From contig JAFLUR010000028.1 in the NCBI GenBank assembly GCA_022508725.1, positions 1 to 12,889 of the forward strand: DNA of 12,889 bases, in the 5' to 3' direction. The first letter of the stretch is position 1. Each line of letters begins with the position of its first letter. Made by a program: the position numbers and the translations under genes. Below are positions 1-7,011 of the stretch, piece after piece. The notes below the pieces were generated by a model. That model saw nothing but the letters and a program-made list of their open reading frames with translations. It was not told where the DNA came from and ran no database searches. Source of the stretch: Oscillospiraceae bacterium. GTDB taxonomy: Bacteria; Bacillota; Clostridia; UBA1381.

Positions 1-32
1 TCGTTTGTTCCTTTGAATGTGGTTGTTTTCAT
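1..32 (-). CDS. Possible start of a further gene, cut by the window edge
   Basis: An ATG at 32-30 on the minus strand opens a frame running off the window without a stop; it reads MKTTTFKGTN. It lies 43 bases downstream of the pgsA stop, in the same direction, with no clear terminator between. The nearest purine-rich site, AAAGGA, is about 12 bases from the ATG, which is farther than usual. Ten residues are too few to identify a family. It could be the next member of the recX-rimO-pgsA operon or a chance frame. Confidence 0.3.
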   Translation of the reverse strand, partial: MKTTTFKGTN

Positions 33-75
33 AGATTTTATTTATCCTTTCTGTACAGCGCTTTACAAGTCCCGA

Positions 76-621
76 TTATTTCATTTTAAGCAGGGACGCG
101 TTTTTTATATAATAATCTATCCCCGACGTCACCGTAAGGACTACCGATATCCATATGCAGACATCGACAATAATCCGGTAACTGTCCGGAAAAATATCAA
201 AGGTCACGAATACAACGGCAACGATGACCGCTGCCATCTGCGAAACCGTTTTCAGCTTGCCCCATATACTCGCCGCTATCACTTTGCCCTCCGTTACCGC
301 CGAAAGGCGTATACCCGAAACGATAAACTCACGGCACAAAACTATGAACACCGCCCATACCGAAACGAGGTCGTATTTCATAAGAGCGAGCATTGCGCCG
401 GCTATAAGCAGCTTATCGGCAAGCGGGTCGGCGAATTTTCCGAAAGCCGTTATCTGATTGTATTTGCGCGCGATTTTTCCGTCTATCATATCGGTAAGAG
501 ACGCGATAATAAAAATCGCGAGCGCCGCCGCATGATAACCCCTGCCGTCCGTCATAAGAAACGCCATAAAAAACGGCACAAGCACCACTCGCAGCACAGT
601 AAGCTTATTCGCTGTATTCAT
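76..621 (-). CDS. pgsA: CDP-diacylglycerol--glycerol-3-phosphate 3-phosphatidyltransferase
   Basis: This membrane enzyme makes phosphatidylglycerophosphate from CDP-diacylglycerol and sn-glycerol 3-phosphate, the committed step to phosphatidylglycerol and cardiolipin. The 181-residue length is normal for PgsA. The complete CDP-alcohol phosphatidyltransferase signature is visible: D44-x2-D47-G48-x2-A51-R52, eight residues, then G61-x3-D65-x3-D69; these residues bind metal and the CDP group. Several hydrophobic helices (about residues 8-24, 31-45, 70-105, 125-145, 150-170) fit an integral membrane protein. The ATG at 621 overlaps the rimO stop as ATGA, and GGAGG sites precede it, so translation is probably coupled to rimO. 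A cardiolipin-synthase-type or other CDP-alcohol transferase is possible, but the N-terminal NKLTVLRVVLVP and the gene order favour PgsA. Confidence 0.95.
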   Translation of the reverse strand: MNTANKLTVLRVVLVPFFMAFLMTDGRGYHAAALAIFIIASLTDMIDGKIARKYNQITAFGKFADPLADKLLIAGAMLALMKYDLVSVWAVFIVLCREFIVSGIRLSAVTEGKVIAASIWGKLKTVSQMAAVIVAVVFVTFDIFPDSYRIIVDVCIWISVVLTVTSGIDYYIKNASLLKMK

Positions 622-1946
622 TCCTCCGCCTCCCCTGTAAGGTCATACTCATCGCTGTCAAGAATTTTAACCTTTACGAAATCACCGACATTCATATCGT
701 CATGCGCGGCATAGTATACAAGACCGTCTATCTCTATGCTGTCGCGCATGCTTCTTCCGTAATACATATACGACTCCTCATCATACCCTTCCGTCATGAC
801 CTCAAGTGTTTTGCCTATATACCGCGCGTTTATTTCGGACGAAATCTCCTGTTGTATCTTCATAAGAATATCAAATCTTTCTTCTTTGACATCCTCATCG
901 ACTTGATCCTCAAACTCCGCCGCGGGAGTATCTTCTTCCCGGGAATATTTAAACACGCCCATACGGTCGAATTTGATTTCGCGAACAAAATCGCAAAGCG
1001 CCTCAAAATCCTCATCCGTTTCGCCCGGAAATCCCACCATCACCGTCGTCCTGATAACCGCGTCCGGCATTTTGCGCCGTATTTCCGCAATTTTTTCGCG
1101 TATTTCGCTTTTCGATGTTTTTCTTGCCATTCTTCTGAGAATTTTATCCTCCGAATGTTGTATCGGCATATCTATATACGGCAGAATTTTATCACATTCC
1201 GCCATTGTATCGATGAGGCGTCCGGTTATCGCCTCCGTATAAAAATAATGTATTCTTATCCATTTGAGGCCGTCGATCTCCGAAAGCTTCACAAGCAGCT
1301 TGTCAAGCGAATATTCTCCGTAAATATCGATTCCGTACCTTGTTGTATCCTGCGCCGTCAATATAAGCTCACGGTATCCCGCCTCGACCAGTCCGCGTGC
1401 CTCCTCCGCAATATCCTCGATTTTGCGGCTGCGGTATTTCCCCCTTATCATGGGAATTGCGCAATATGTACAGCGGTTATCGCAGCCGTCCGCGATTTTT
1501 AAATAGCACGCCGCACCGCTGTTTATAACCATTCTCGAAAGACCTTCGTTATGCGGCGCATCCTTATGCCCGTACATAACGATTTTCTCACCGGCAAAGG
1601 CTTTTTCTATCGTTTCCGCGATTTTTTCGTAATCCCCCGCGCCGAGAACGGCATCAACCTCAGGAAGCTCCTCCGCAAGCAGGGTATTGTATCTTTCCGC
1701 AAGACAGCCTGCGGCAATAAGCAGCCTGCAGTTTTTTTTCTTATATTCCGCCATCTCCAGTATCGTGTCTATCGACTCCTGCTTTGCCGGCTCTATAAAT
1801 CCGCAGGTATTGACGATTATCACATCCGCCTCATCCGGATCGGATACGATAAAATTGCCCCTTTCGGATAATATTCCGAGCATGATCTCGCTGTCCGTCT
1901 GATTTTTGGAGCAGCCGAGCGATACCATTCCTATTTTGTAATTCAA
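618..1946 (-). CDS. rimO: Ribosomal protein S12 methylthiotransferase (RimO)
   Basis: A radical-SAM enzyme with two iron-sulfur clusters that adds a methylthio group to a conserved aspartate of ribosomal protein S12. From the chosen start the protein has 442 residues, typical for the family. The N-terminal UPF0004 domain carries three cluster cysteines, C12 (SLGC), C48 (NTCGF) and C81 (AAGC). The radical-SAM motif CxxxCxxC is C155-DNR-C159-TY-C162. A C-terminal TRAM-like domain covers about 375-440. The SLGCSKNQTDSE start and GFPGET region favour RimO over MiaB. Two TTG codons are possible starts, at 1952 and 1946. The second lies 7 bases after GGAGG (1954-1958) and gives a TTGA overlap with the recX stop, so it is preferred. 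The 3' end overlaps pgsA by ATGA. Confidence 0.94.
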   Translation of the reverse strand: MNYKIGMVSLGCSKNQTDSEIMLGILSERGNFIVSDPDEADVIIVNTCGFIEPAKQESIDTILEMAEYKKKNCRLLIAAGCLAERYNTLLAEELPEVDAVLGAGDYEKIAETIEKAFAGEKIVMYGHKDAPHNEGLSRMVINSGAACYLKIADGCDNRCTYCAIPMIRGKYRSRKIEDIAEEARGLVEAGYRELILTAQDTTRYGIDIYGEYSLDKLLVKLSEIDGLKWIRIHYFYTEAITGRLIDTMAECDKILPYIDMPIQHSEDKILRRMARKTSKSEIREKIAEIRRKMPDAVIRTTVMVGFPGETDEDFEALCDFVREIKFDRMGVFKYSREEDTPAAEFEDQVDEDVKEERFDILMKIQQEISSEINARYIGKTLEVMTEGYDEESYMYYGRSMRDSIEIDGLVYYAAHDDMNVGDFVKVKILDSDEYDLTGEAEE

Positions 1947-2389
1947 AAACAATCCTCCCCGTCATACCGGAGCTCATCGGAAATCTCCGAAGAGTCTCCG
2001 CTCTCTCGTATATCGTTTATGCATGAAATTATATCGGAAATATCGTACCCCCTGTAATTAAAATACCTTACGGTACGATCGACATTCTTTTTTGAAAAGT
2101 CGCCGTTGAGCTTTGCCTCCGCCAAAGGGTACAGGTCATCCCGGTCAAATTCCGTATTCTCAAGTATTTCCGATATTATCCCGGGATCGATTCCTTTTTT
2201 ATAAAGCTCGGATTTTATCCTGTTCTTCCCGTATTTTTTTCGATCTCTCAGCTCCGCGGCATAATCCGAGGCAAAATCATGATCGTTTATAAATCCGCAT
2301 TCTTTGAGAAAATCGATAACATCGTCTATATCTTCCCGGGCGGCGTTACGCATTTTCAGCTTATTTACGAGTTCCGCCTCGGAATGCAT
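1943..2389 (-). CDS. recX: RecX-family regulator of RecA, 5' end probably frameshifted
   Basis: RecX proteins bind RecA filaments and modulate recombination and SOS induction. The 148 residues from the ATG at 2389 show the RecX three-helix repeats: HSEAELVNKL, then DVIDFLKECGFINDHDFASDY and the basic RDRKKYGKNRIKSELYKKGI segment, and a third repeat near DRTVRYFNYRGY. The family's first conserved helix is encoded upstream of this ATG: in the same frame 2390-2434 reads FNEVKDKALELLARR, with no ATG, GTG or TTG to start it. An ATG at 2448 with SD-like GGAGAGG is one frame off. Adding a single base between them would give a 168-residue RecX. So this is either full recX with an indel or a shortened protein starting at 2389. 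The stop overlaps the rimO start (TTGA), and the gene follows the Wzz-like gene with no visible terminator. Confidence 0.82.
   Translation of the reverse strand: MHSEAELVNKLKMRNAAREDIDDVIDFLKECGFINDHDFASDYAAELRDRKKYGKNRIKSELYKKGIDPGIISEILENTEFDRDDLYPLAEAKLNGDFSKKNVDRTVRYFNYRGYDISDIISCINDIRESGDSSEISDELRYDGEDCF
1953..1960 (-). promoter_or_regulatory. Ribosome binding site of rimO, inside recX
   Basis: The minus strand reads GGGGAGGA here. Spacing is 7 bases to the TTG at 1946 but only 1 base to the TTG at 1952, which decides the start in favour of 1946. The site lies within the last codons of recX, consistent with coupled translation. Confidence 0.7.
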
Positions 2390-2531
2390 ACGCCTTGCCA
2401 GAAGCTCAAGAGCCTTATCCTTGACCTCGTTAAAATCCGGGATATCATTACCTCTCCGTTTTATGCCAATCTCTCCTTTTACGATTTTTCTGTTTTTTTG
2501 GTTTTTTGTTTTTTATCCCTCTTACCGAAAT

Positions 2532-4103
2532 TTATTTCTTTTTGTTTTTATTGCTTTTGTCATTTCCGGATCTTTCGGTAAAAAAGACGTCAAACGGGAT
2601 ATAAACCGCCGCTGTTTGATACAACAGCATAATGACAAATCCCGCCACGGCACCCAAAACAGCGGAAACCGCACCGTTTATCGCAACATTCGTAATGCTT
2701 ATTCCGGAATATGAAGCCGGTGCCGATATACGGTACGCATCATTGTAGTTTTCACTCTCATAATATTCCCTTGTTATAATGCCTATGCTGTCAATATATC
2801 CCGACAGCTTCTCGGCGGTTTCCTTTATACCCGCCTCAGCCTCAGCCTCAGCCGCTTCATAATCCTCTTCGGATATATTCACATTCTGGCTTTGCAGACG
2901 GTTTATGGTCTGTATTCTCTCGTTATATCTTTCTATCTCTTTTGAAACGGACGCAATTTCCGCCGCCGCATCGATATTTCTGTCTATAAGCGAATCATAA
3001 ATATCTCCCGCAACAGACAAGGAAGAAAGCTGCGCGGACTGTTCCTCCGACCCTGCGATCACGATCGGATCTTTCTGATAGTTATCTATCGCCGACTGTA
3101 TCGCCTCTTTCCTTTTAACAGCCTCATTCAGTGTCCTTGTTTCCTGTTCTGCCAGATATTCGTAATATTTTATCATTTTATTTCTGTCCACACTTATATT
3201 ATAGGTGTAGACCGTCGAATATATCTTTGCTATATCGATATCCTTTAAAATATTCACGGCGCTTTTTATATCCGAATACCTGAGCTGAGTTGACGGAGAA
3301 CGGAAATCCTTTGTTTCGGCTGTCATCTTGTTGAGATAAGCAATAACCATATCGCTCTGCTCCTCAAGTATATCAAGCGCCTCGTCGAAATCATACGTCG
3401 AATAATCAAGCACATTTACGGACGTACCGAGCATCTGCTCGTCATAATACGCGTCATGGAAATATTTTCTGTATTCCTCCAAAACGGCGTTAAGGATCAA
3501 ACAGGCTTTTTTCCCCGATATTTTAAGCGGAGCAAAATCAAAGGTCAGTACATACTGTGTTGAATTATATTCCAAATCAAGCAGTTCCTTTGCCGTTTCC
3601 GGTCTTGTTTCGGCAATTTTGTCGATTACGACGATTCTGTCAATGATATTCTGCGGGATCACTCCGTGTATGGATATGCGTCTGCTTACCTCCGCCGCGT
3701 CAACGTTCGATATTCCGGAGTTGTTTAACGCCTTTTCCACAATATTGACCGACTTTATTTTGCTTATATCAAGCTTGGAACCGTCCGGCGCAAGTCCGCT
3801 TTCTATACCGTCATATCTGAACGATACAGCCGCATTTACCGACCTTATATTCCGCGATATCGGAGTATATATACCCGAGCAAAAACCGATGATCGCAAAG
3901 ATACACATTATTCTCAAAAACAATCTTTCCTTGTTTTTAAGCCGTTTGAATATCTTTGCAAACTCTTTTCCCCATTCGATCGACACAACCTCCTCATCGT
4001 CTGCGCTTTTGAGCGTGAGCTCGACACTCCGGGGTATGGAGTTCGTGATATCGCCGTTGTTTTTATTATTGTTTTCGTTATTGTTGTTTTCGTTACCGTT
4101 CAT
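2532..4103 (-). CDS. Wzz/GumC-like polysaccharide co-polymerase (chain-length determinant type membrane protein)
   Basis: Proteins of this architecture sit in the cytoplasmic membrane with a large extracytoplasmic coiled-coil domain and help set the length or export of cell-surface polysaccharides. The 523-residue protein has an Asn-rich cytoplasmic head (residues 2-16), a first membrane helix at about 62-80, a Wzz-like segment (SFRYDGIESGL followed by DISKIKS), a long helical middle, and a second membrane helix at about 477-495 with a short Lys-rich tail. No Walker motifs or tyrosine-rich tail are present, so it is not a fused BY-kinase. The frame stays open up to an ATG at 4181, but AAAGGAG lies 6 bases before the ATG at 4103, so that start is preferred. 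No glycosyltransferase or kinase gene is adjacent, so its polymer is unknown. Family membership is inferred from topology and motif resemblance. Confidence 0.72.
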   Translation of the reverse strand: MNGNENNNNENNNKNNGDITNSIPRSVELTLKSADDEEVVSIEWGKEFAKIFKRLKNKERLFLRIMCIFAIIGFCSGIYTPISRNIRSVNAAVSFRYDGIESGLAPDGSKLDISKIKSVNIVEKALNNSGISNVDAAEVSRRISIHGVIPQNIIDRIVVIDKIAETRPETAKELLDLEYNSTQYVLTFDFAPLKISGKKACLILNAVLEEYRKYFHDAYYDEQMLGTSVNVLDYSTYDFDEALDILEEQSDMVIAYLNKMTAETKDFRSPSTQLRYSDIKSAVNILKDIDIAKIYSTVYTYNISVDRNKMIKYYEYLAEQETRTLNEAVKRKEAIQSAIDNYQKDPIVIAGSEEQSAQLSSLSVAGDIYDSLIDRNIDAAAEIASVSKEIERYNERIQTINRLQSQNVNISEEDYEAAEAEAEAGIKETAEKLSGYIDSIGIITREYYESENYNDAYRISAPASYSGISITNVAINGAVSAVLGAVAGFVIMLLYQTAAVYIPFDVFFTERSGNDKSNKNKKK

Positions 4104-4109
4104 TTCAAT

Positions 4110-4116
4110 CTCCTTT
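4110..4116 (-). promoter_or_regulatory. Ribosome binding site of the Wzz-like gene
   Basis: The minus strand reads AAAGGAG, 6 bases before the ATG at 4103. This chooses the internal start over the upstream in-frame ATG at 4181, which lacks a comparable site and lies only about 8 bases from the predicted transcription start. Confidence 0.75.
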
Positions 4117-4195
4117 TCATTTGATATATCAAAATTTATTAAGCACATAAAAATGTCCGAAACATAAAATTTCCCGTTCAAACATTTCCTTAAAT

Positions 4196-4224
4196 ATTAT
4201 ATCATCATACTCCGATAAGGTCAA
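4196..4224 (-). promoter_or_regulatory. Sigma-A type promoter of the Wzz-like gene (and probably recX-rimO-pgsA)
   Basis: On the minus strand TTGACC (4224-4219) and TATAAT (4201-4196) are separated by exactly 17 bases, close to the vegetative consensus. The start point would be near 4189, giving a leader of about 86 bases. No promoter of comparable quality was seen upstream of recX, so this one may serve the whole group. Confidence 0.75.
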
Positions 4225-4294
4225 TACTATATTTTTTTCTTCGGATAAGCCTTTTATACCGTATCTTTTTATGACAAACTCACGCAACTCAATA

Positions 4295-4341
4295 ACGGAC
4301 TGCCTTCCCGCGCCATGCGTTCGGCAGTCCGTCGTTTTTTT
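4295..4341 (+). terminator. Strong hairpin with T-tract, read as a terminator on the plus strand
   Basis: A perfect 10-bp inverted repeat, ACGGACTGCC (4295-4304) and GGCAGTCCGT (4323-4332), with an 18-base loop is followed on the plus strand by CG and seven T residues (4335-4341). Read on the minus strand, the hairpin follows the esterase stop by 27 bases but has only TTATTG after it, so it would be weak for that gene. No plus-strand gene lies upstream. Confidence 0.6.
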
Positions 4342-4359
4342 ACGATTTAAAAAATCCCG

Positions 4360-5751
4360 TCAGAAGGAAATATTTTGAATTACTTCGATTTCAGCCATTT
4401 CCGAGCCGTCGCGGTTTTTATAATAATGCTCGTTATCCGTTCTGAACGGAGCAAGAGGAAATCCCTCTTTGTTAAATACGCTCCATTTCGGGAAATTGCC
4501 GAAAGAATAACGAACCGCAACGGGCGTTTTGGATTCCGGATACACTGCCTTTATGGTATCGGCTTCAATAAGCTCGCCCGGACAATCGATAAATTTAAGA
4601 TGACCGTGACCGTCACGGTCCGCCGCAAGCTGAAGCCCCGTAATCTGCATTCCCGAAACTATCAGCTGCGAATCAACGTTCGCAAGCTTTATATACGCCG
4701 TCCTGCCCTCCGTATGCCATTCCTTAAAGCAGGGTCCCTGATACACCACATCCATACCGTACACCTTTGCCTTTGCGATCTGCGCCAAACGAAACGCACA
4801 ATCCTTTTTCCGCGAAAAATGTATATTATACGGCTCACCCAAATCATGCGCCACCGCCATCGCGGTATTTTTGACTTTTCTCAGAGTGGTGCTCTGCGCA
4901 TCCTTAAAGCAGGCAAGCTTCATAAACGGTGTATCGTTCACACCCGCATGGAGCTGTACATAATAGAACGGAAAATCCTTGCCCCATTTTTCGCGTATAT
5001 CGTTTATGAACAGCGGCTGGTCGTCTATGTACTGATTATGGTTGGTCTGCGCAACGTTGCTCTCGCCCTGATACCAGCAAAATCCCGTTATGTTAAACGG
5101 AATGATCGGCGCCATCATGGCGTTGAAAAGCTTTGACTTATGTTCTGCGGCAAATTCATCCTTTTCCACCCACGGTGATTTTTCCGCCGCCTCACGGCTC
5201 ATCCATTCGCATATCTTGCTGCCTCCCTTGCAGCACATTATAACGCCCACGGGAACATCCATATCTTTTAAAAGCTCTTCTCCGAAATAATATGCGATAG
5301 CGGAAAAATCCTTTACGGTATCAATATCCGATTCCTGCCATGAGATGTTATCCGGATAAAATTCAAGGGGTTCGTCGGCAGTCTCGGACGGCGCTTTGAA
5401 AAGACGAAGCTTTTCGTTTCTGCATTTGAGCAAGGCATCCTCCGCTCCGGCGCTTTGTGCAACGCTCCATTCCATATTCGATTGCCCGGAAAAGAACCAT
5501 ACCTCTCCTATTCCCACATTATTATAGGTAATGACCTCATCCTCGGTGCATACCGTAAGCTTATGTCCGAACCCCGCCTTCATGGGAGCGAGCGTAATAA
5601 CAAAATTACCGTTCTCGTCAGCCTCTGTTCCGCCCGCATTATTCCCTATAATAGCCTTAACAATCTTAAGCGGCTCTGTCTTTCCCCATATTTTTATCGG
5701 CTCATCGCTTTTCAAAACCATATTATCAGAAAAAATCGAAGCAACTTTCAT
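4360..5751 (-). CDS. Sialate O-acetylesterase-like (SASA family) carbohydrate esterase
   Basis: SASA-family SGNH esterases remove acetyl groups from sugars such as sialic acid or plant polysaccharide residues. In the 463-residue protein the nucleophile block is SGQSNM with S91, the CWYQGESN block is at 225-232, and the C-terminal catalytic block is around D303-LGE and H311 (DLGEPYNIH). The N-terminal FSDNMVLKS and IWGKTEP segment is the usual small beta domain at the front of these enzymes. There is no signal peptide, so it probably acts in the cytoplasm on imported sugars. It is somewhat shorter than many SASA proteins. The ATG at 5751 follows GGAGG by 6 bases. It lies downstream of the nitrilase gene in the same direction, with hairpins in the 150-base gap. 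The exact substrate cannot be read from sequence. Confidence 0.88.
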   Translation of the reverse strand: MKVASIFSDNMVLKSDEPIKIWGKTEPLKIVKAIIGNNAGGTEADENGNFVITLAPMKAGFGHKLTVCTEDEVITYNNVGIGEVWFFSGQSNMEWSVAQSAGAEDALLKCRNEKLRLFKAPSETADEPLEFYPDNISWQESDIDTVKDFSAIAYYFGEELLKDMDVPVGVIMCCKGGSKICEWMSREAAEKSPWVEKDEFAAEHKSKLFNAMMAPIIPFNITGFCWYQGESNVAQTNHNQYIDDQPLFINDIREKWGKDFPFYYVQLHAGVNDTPFMKLACFKDAQSTTLRKVKNTAMAVAHDLGEPYNIHFSRKKDCAFRLAQIAKAKVYGMDVVYQGPCFKEWHTEGRTAYIKLANVDSQLIVSGMQITGLQLAADRDGHGHLKFIDCPGELIEADTIKAVYPESKTPVAVRYSFGNFPKWSVFNKEGFPLAPFRTDNEHYYKNRDGSEMAEIEVIQNISF

Positions 5752-5778
5752 AATAATCCTCCAGTTATTAACATTCCA

Positions 5779-5821
5779 CCGGCAATCCGCACCGCCGGGC
5801 AGTCAACCGTGTCACTGCCGG
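5779..5821 (-). promoter_or_regulatory. Overlapping inverted repeats in the esterase leader
   Basis: On the minus strand, CCGGCAGT (5821-5814) can pair with ACTGCCCGG just after it (5803-5795, one bulged base). The CCGGC part of that second segment (5798-5794) can instead pair with GCCGG (5783-5779). The two hairpins share bases and exclude each other. They lie about 30-70 bases upstream of the esterase start. No U-tract follows either, so a regulatory role is only a possibility. Confidence 0.3.
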
Positions 5822-5847
5822 AATTTAATTAAATATTTTACCGCCTT

Positions 5848-5891
5848 AAAAGCAGATCTGTTTAATGAGATCTGCCGCACGGGCGGTGCGG
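5848..5891 (-). terminator. Terminator-like double hairpin after the nitrilase gene
   Basis: Going down the minus strand from the nitrilase stop, CCGCAC/GTGCGG (5891-5886 with 5880-5875) forms a 6-bp hairpin. An 8-bp perfect repeat GCAGATCT/AGATCTGC (5875-5868 with 5859-5852, 8-base loop) follows directly and is trailed by TTTT. The two stems share base 5875. The second stem resembles an intrinsic terminator, but its U-run is short and read-through into the esterase gene is plausible. Confidence 0.55.
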
Positions 5892-5901
5892 AAAAAGTAT
5901 C

Positions 5902-6690
5902 CTACCGTGTAATTATCACTTTATCATCAAGCACGGGAAATTTTCTTCTGTATTCCGTACATTCGGATAACTCCGCCTCTGCGGTATAAATTTGCGCCTT
6001 CTCTCCCGCAGTGCGGATAACCTCTCCCGTCGGCGACACCGCCATGCTTGTTCCCGAATATTTTACTCCCTTATTGACCCCCGCCATACAGCAGAAAAAC
6101 AAAAACGCCTGATTTTCAAGTGCTCTCGCACGGCTGAGCAAACAAAGATGATCCTTTCTCTCAAAAGGCCATGCCGCCGCTCCGGCAAAAATCTGTGCGC
6201 CCCTTTCGGACATTTTTCGGTAAAGCTCGGGAAATCGCAGATCGTAGCACACGCTCATTCCCATTATCCCGATATCGGTTTCCGCCACAGATATTTTATC
6301 CCCGCGCGAAAGATATTCTCTTTCTCCGGCAAATAAGTGGATTTTTCTGTAGACAGCCGCAATATCCCCTTTCCGGTCAAACAAAAGAGCCGTATTGTAA
6401 TACTTTCCTCCCGATTTTTCAATAAATGTGCCGCCGAACAGATAGCATTTTCCGCATTTCGCGGCTTCCGACAGCATTGTCATTGTTTCTCCGTATATAT
6501 CCTCGCTGTTTTCGATATAATTCTCAAATGAAAAGAATCCCGTGCTCCACATTTCAGGCAGCATTATCAGATCGGGTTTTTCTCCGGACATTTCCCGGGA
6601 CATAAGAATATCCCGTACCGCCTCTACCCTTATCCGTTTATCGTCATTATCGTTATATTCGGGCTGTACCAGAGTCACTCTCACATTCAT
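5902..6690 (-). CDS. Carbon-nitrogen hydrolase (nitrilase superfamily, omega-amidase/YafV-like)
   Basis: Nitrilase-superfamily enzymes hydrolyse amide or related C-N bonds through a Glu-Lys-Cys triad. All three are visible in the 262-residue protein: E46 in LPEMWSTGF, K116 in YRKIHLF, and C148 in GMSVCYDLRFPELYR. The LPEMWSTGF block and the CYDLRFPELYR block fit the omega-amidase/YafV branch, which deamidates alpha-keto acid amides formed by glutamine or methionine transaminases; the substrate here is inferred from family resemblance only. The protein has no signal peptide and should be cytoplasmic. The ATG at 6690 lies very close to its AAGGAG site; GTG at codon 3 (6684), 7 bases from GGAG, is an equally good start and would shorten the protein by two residues. 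A strong promoter lies 31-59 bases upstream. Confidence 0.9.
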   Translation of the reverse strand: MNVRVTLVQPEYNDNDDKRIRVEAVRDILMSREMSGEKPDLIMLPEMWSTGFFSFENYIENSEDIYGETMTMLSEAAKCGKCYLFGGTFIEKSGGKYYNTALLFDRKGDIAAVYRKIHLFAGEREYLSRGDKISVAETDIGIMGMSVCYDLRFPELYRKMSERGAQIFAGAAAWPFERKDHLCLLSRARALENQAFLFFCCMAGVNKGVKYSGTSMAVSPTGEVIRTAGEKAQIYTAEAELSECTEYRRKFPVLDDKVIITR

Positions 6691-6720
6691 TCTCCTTTAT
6701 CGGGAATTTCAATCTCTTCT

Positions 6721-6749
6721 ATTATACCCCATACCGGCGATAATTTCAA
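6721..6749 (-). promoter_or_regulatory. Sigma-A type promoter of the nitrilase gene
   Basis: On the minus strand TTGAAA (6749-6744) and TATAAT (6726-6721) are separated by 17 bases. The predicted start point near 6714 gives a short leader of about 24 bases with the AAAGGAG site. Confidence 0.78.
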
Positions 6750-6837
6750 GATAATTTTGTTATGTTTTCTTCATTTTATGATTAAATATATATTTCATAA
6801 ATATTTCAGTCGGATTATATTTTCCCGGTTCGGGAAT

Positions 6838-6860
6838 AAAAAGAGCGGAATGATCCGTTC
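6838..6860 (-). terminator. Small terminator-like hairpin on the minus strand
   Basis: Read on the minus strand, GAACGGA and TCCGCTC (7 bp including one G-U pair, 4-base loop, 6860-6843) are followed by TTTTT and then ATT. The shape is that of a weak intrinsic terminator, but no minus-strand gene or good promoter lies just upstream. It may insulate the nitrilase promoter from antisense transcription or be chance. Confidence 0.35.
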
Positions 6861-6982
6861 AAAAGAATGATATTATGCCGAAAATATGTAAAAAATGCGT
6901 TCATACACGTTTTTGACCGACCGCAATTTAAATTCGTATCACGGATAATTTTCGTAACGGAAGCTCAAACCGAAAAAAAATG

Positions 6983-7011
6983 TTGAATTTATTGAAATTA
7001 TGTGTTATACT
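6983..7011 (+). promoter_or_regulatory. Sigma-A type promoter of the FIST-GGDEF gene
   Basis: TTGAAT (6983-6988) and TATACT (7006-7011) are separated by 17 bases. The predicted start near 7018 leaves a leader of about 65 bases ending in AAGGAG (7071-7076), 6 bases before the ATG. Confidence 0.7.

Noticed and set aside
13..714. Open frame of 233 residues on the plus strand opposite pgsA and the rimO 3' end
   Set aside because: The composition is rich in Arg, Tyr and His and lacks any recognisable motif. The opposite strand carries pgsA with its full catalytic signature, so this is an antisense shadow.
702..1502. Open frame of 266 residues on the plus strand opposite rimO
   Set aside because: It is antisense to conserved radical-SAM coding sequence, with no ribosome site and no domain-like features.
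4104..4181. Longer N-terminus for the Wzz-like protein from the ATG at 4181
   Set aside because: The ATG lies only about 8 bases after the predicted transcription start, without a proper ribosome site, whereas the ATG at 4103 has AAAGGAG at ideal distance.
4375..5136. Open frame of 253 residues on the plus strand opposite the esterase gene
   Set aside because: It is an antisense shadow with high basic and aromatic content. The esterase catalytic blocks are on the minus strand.
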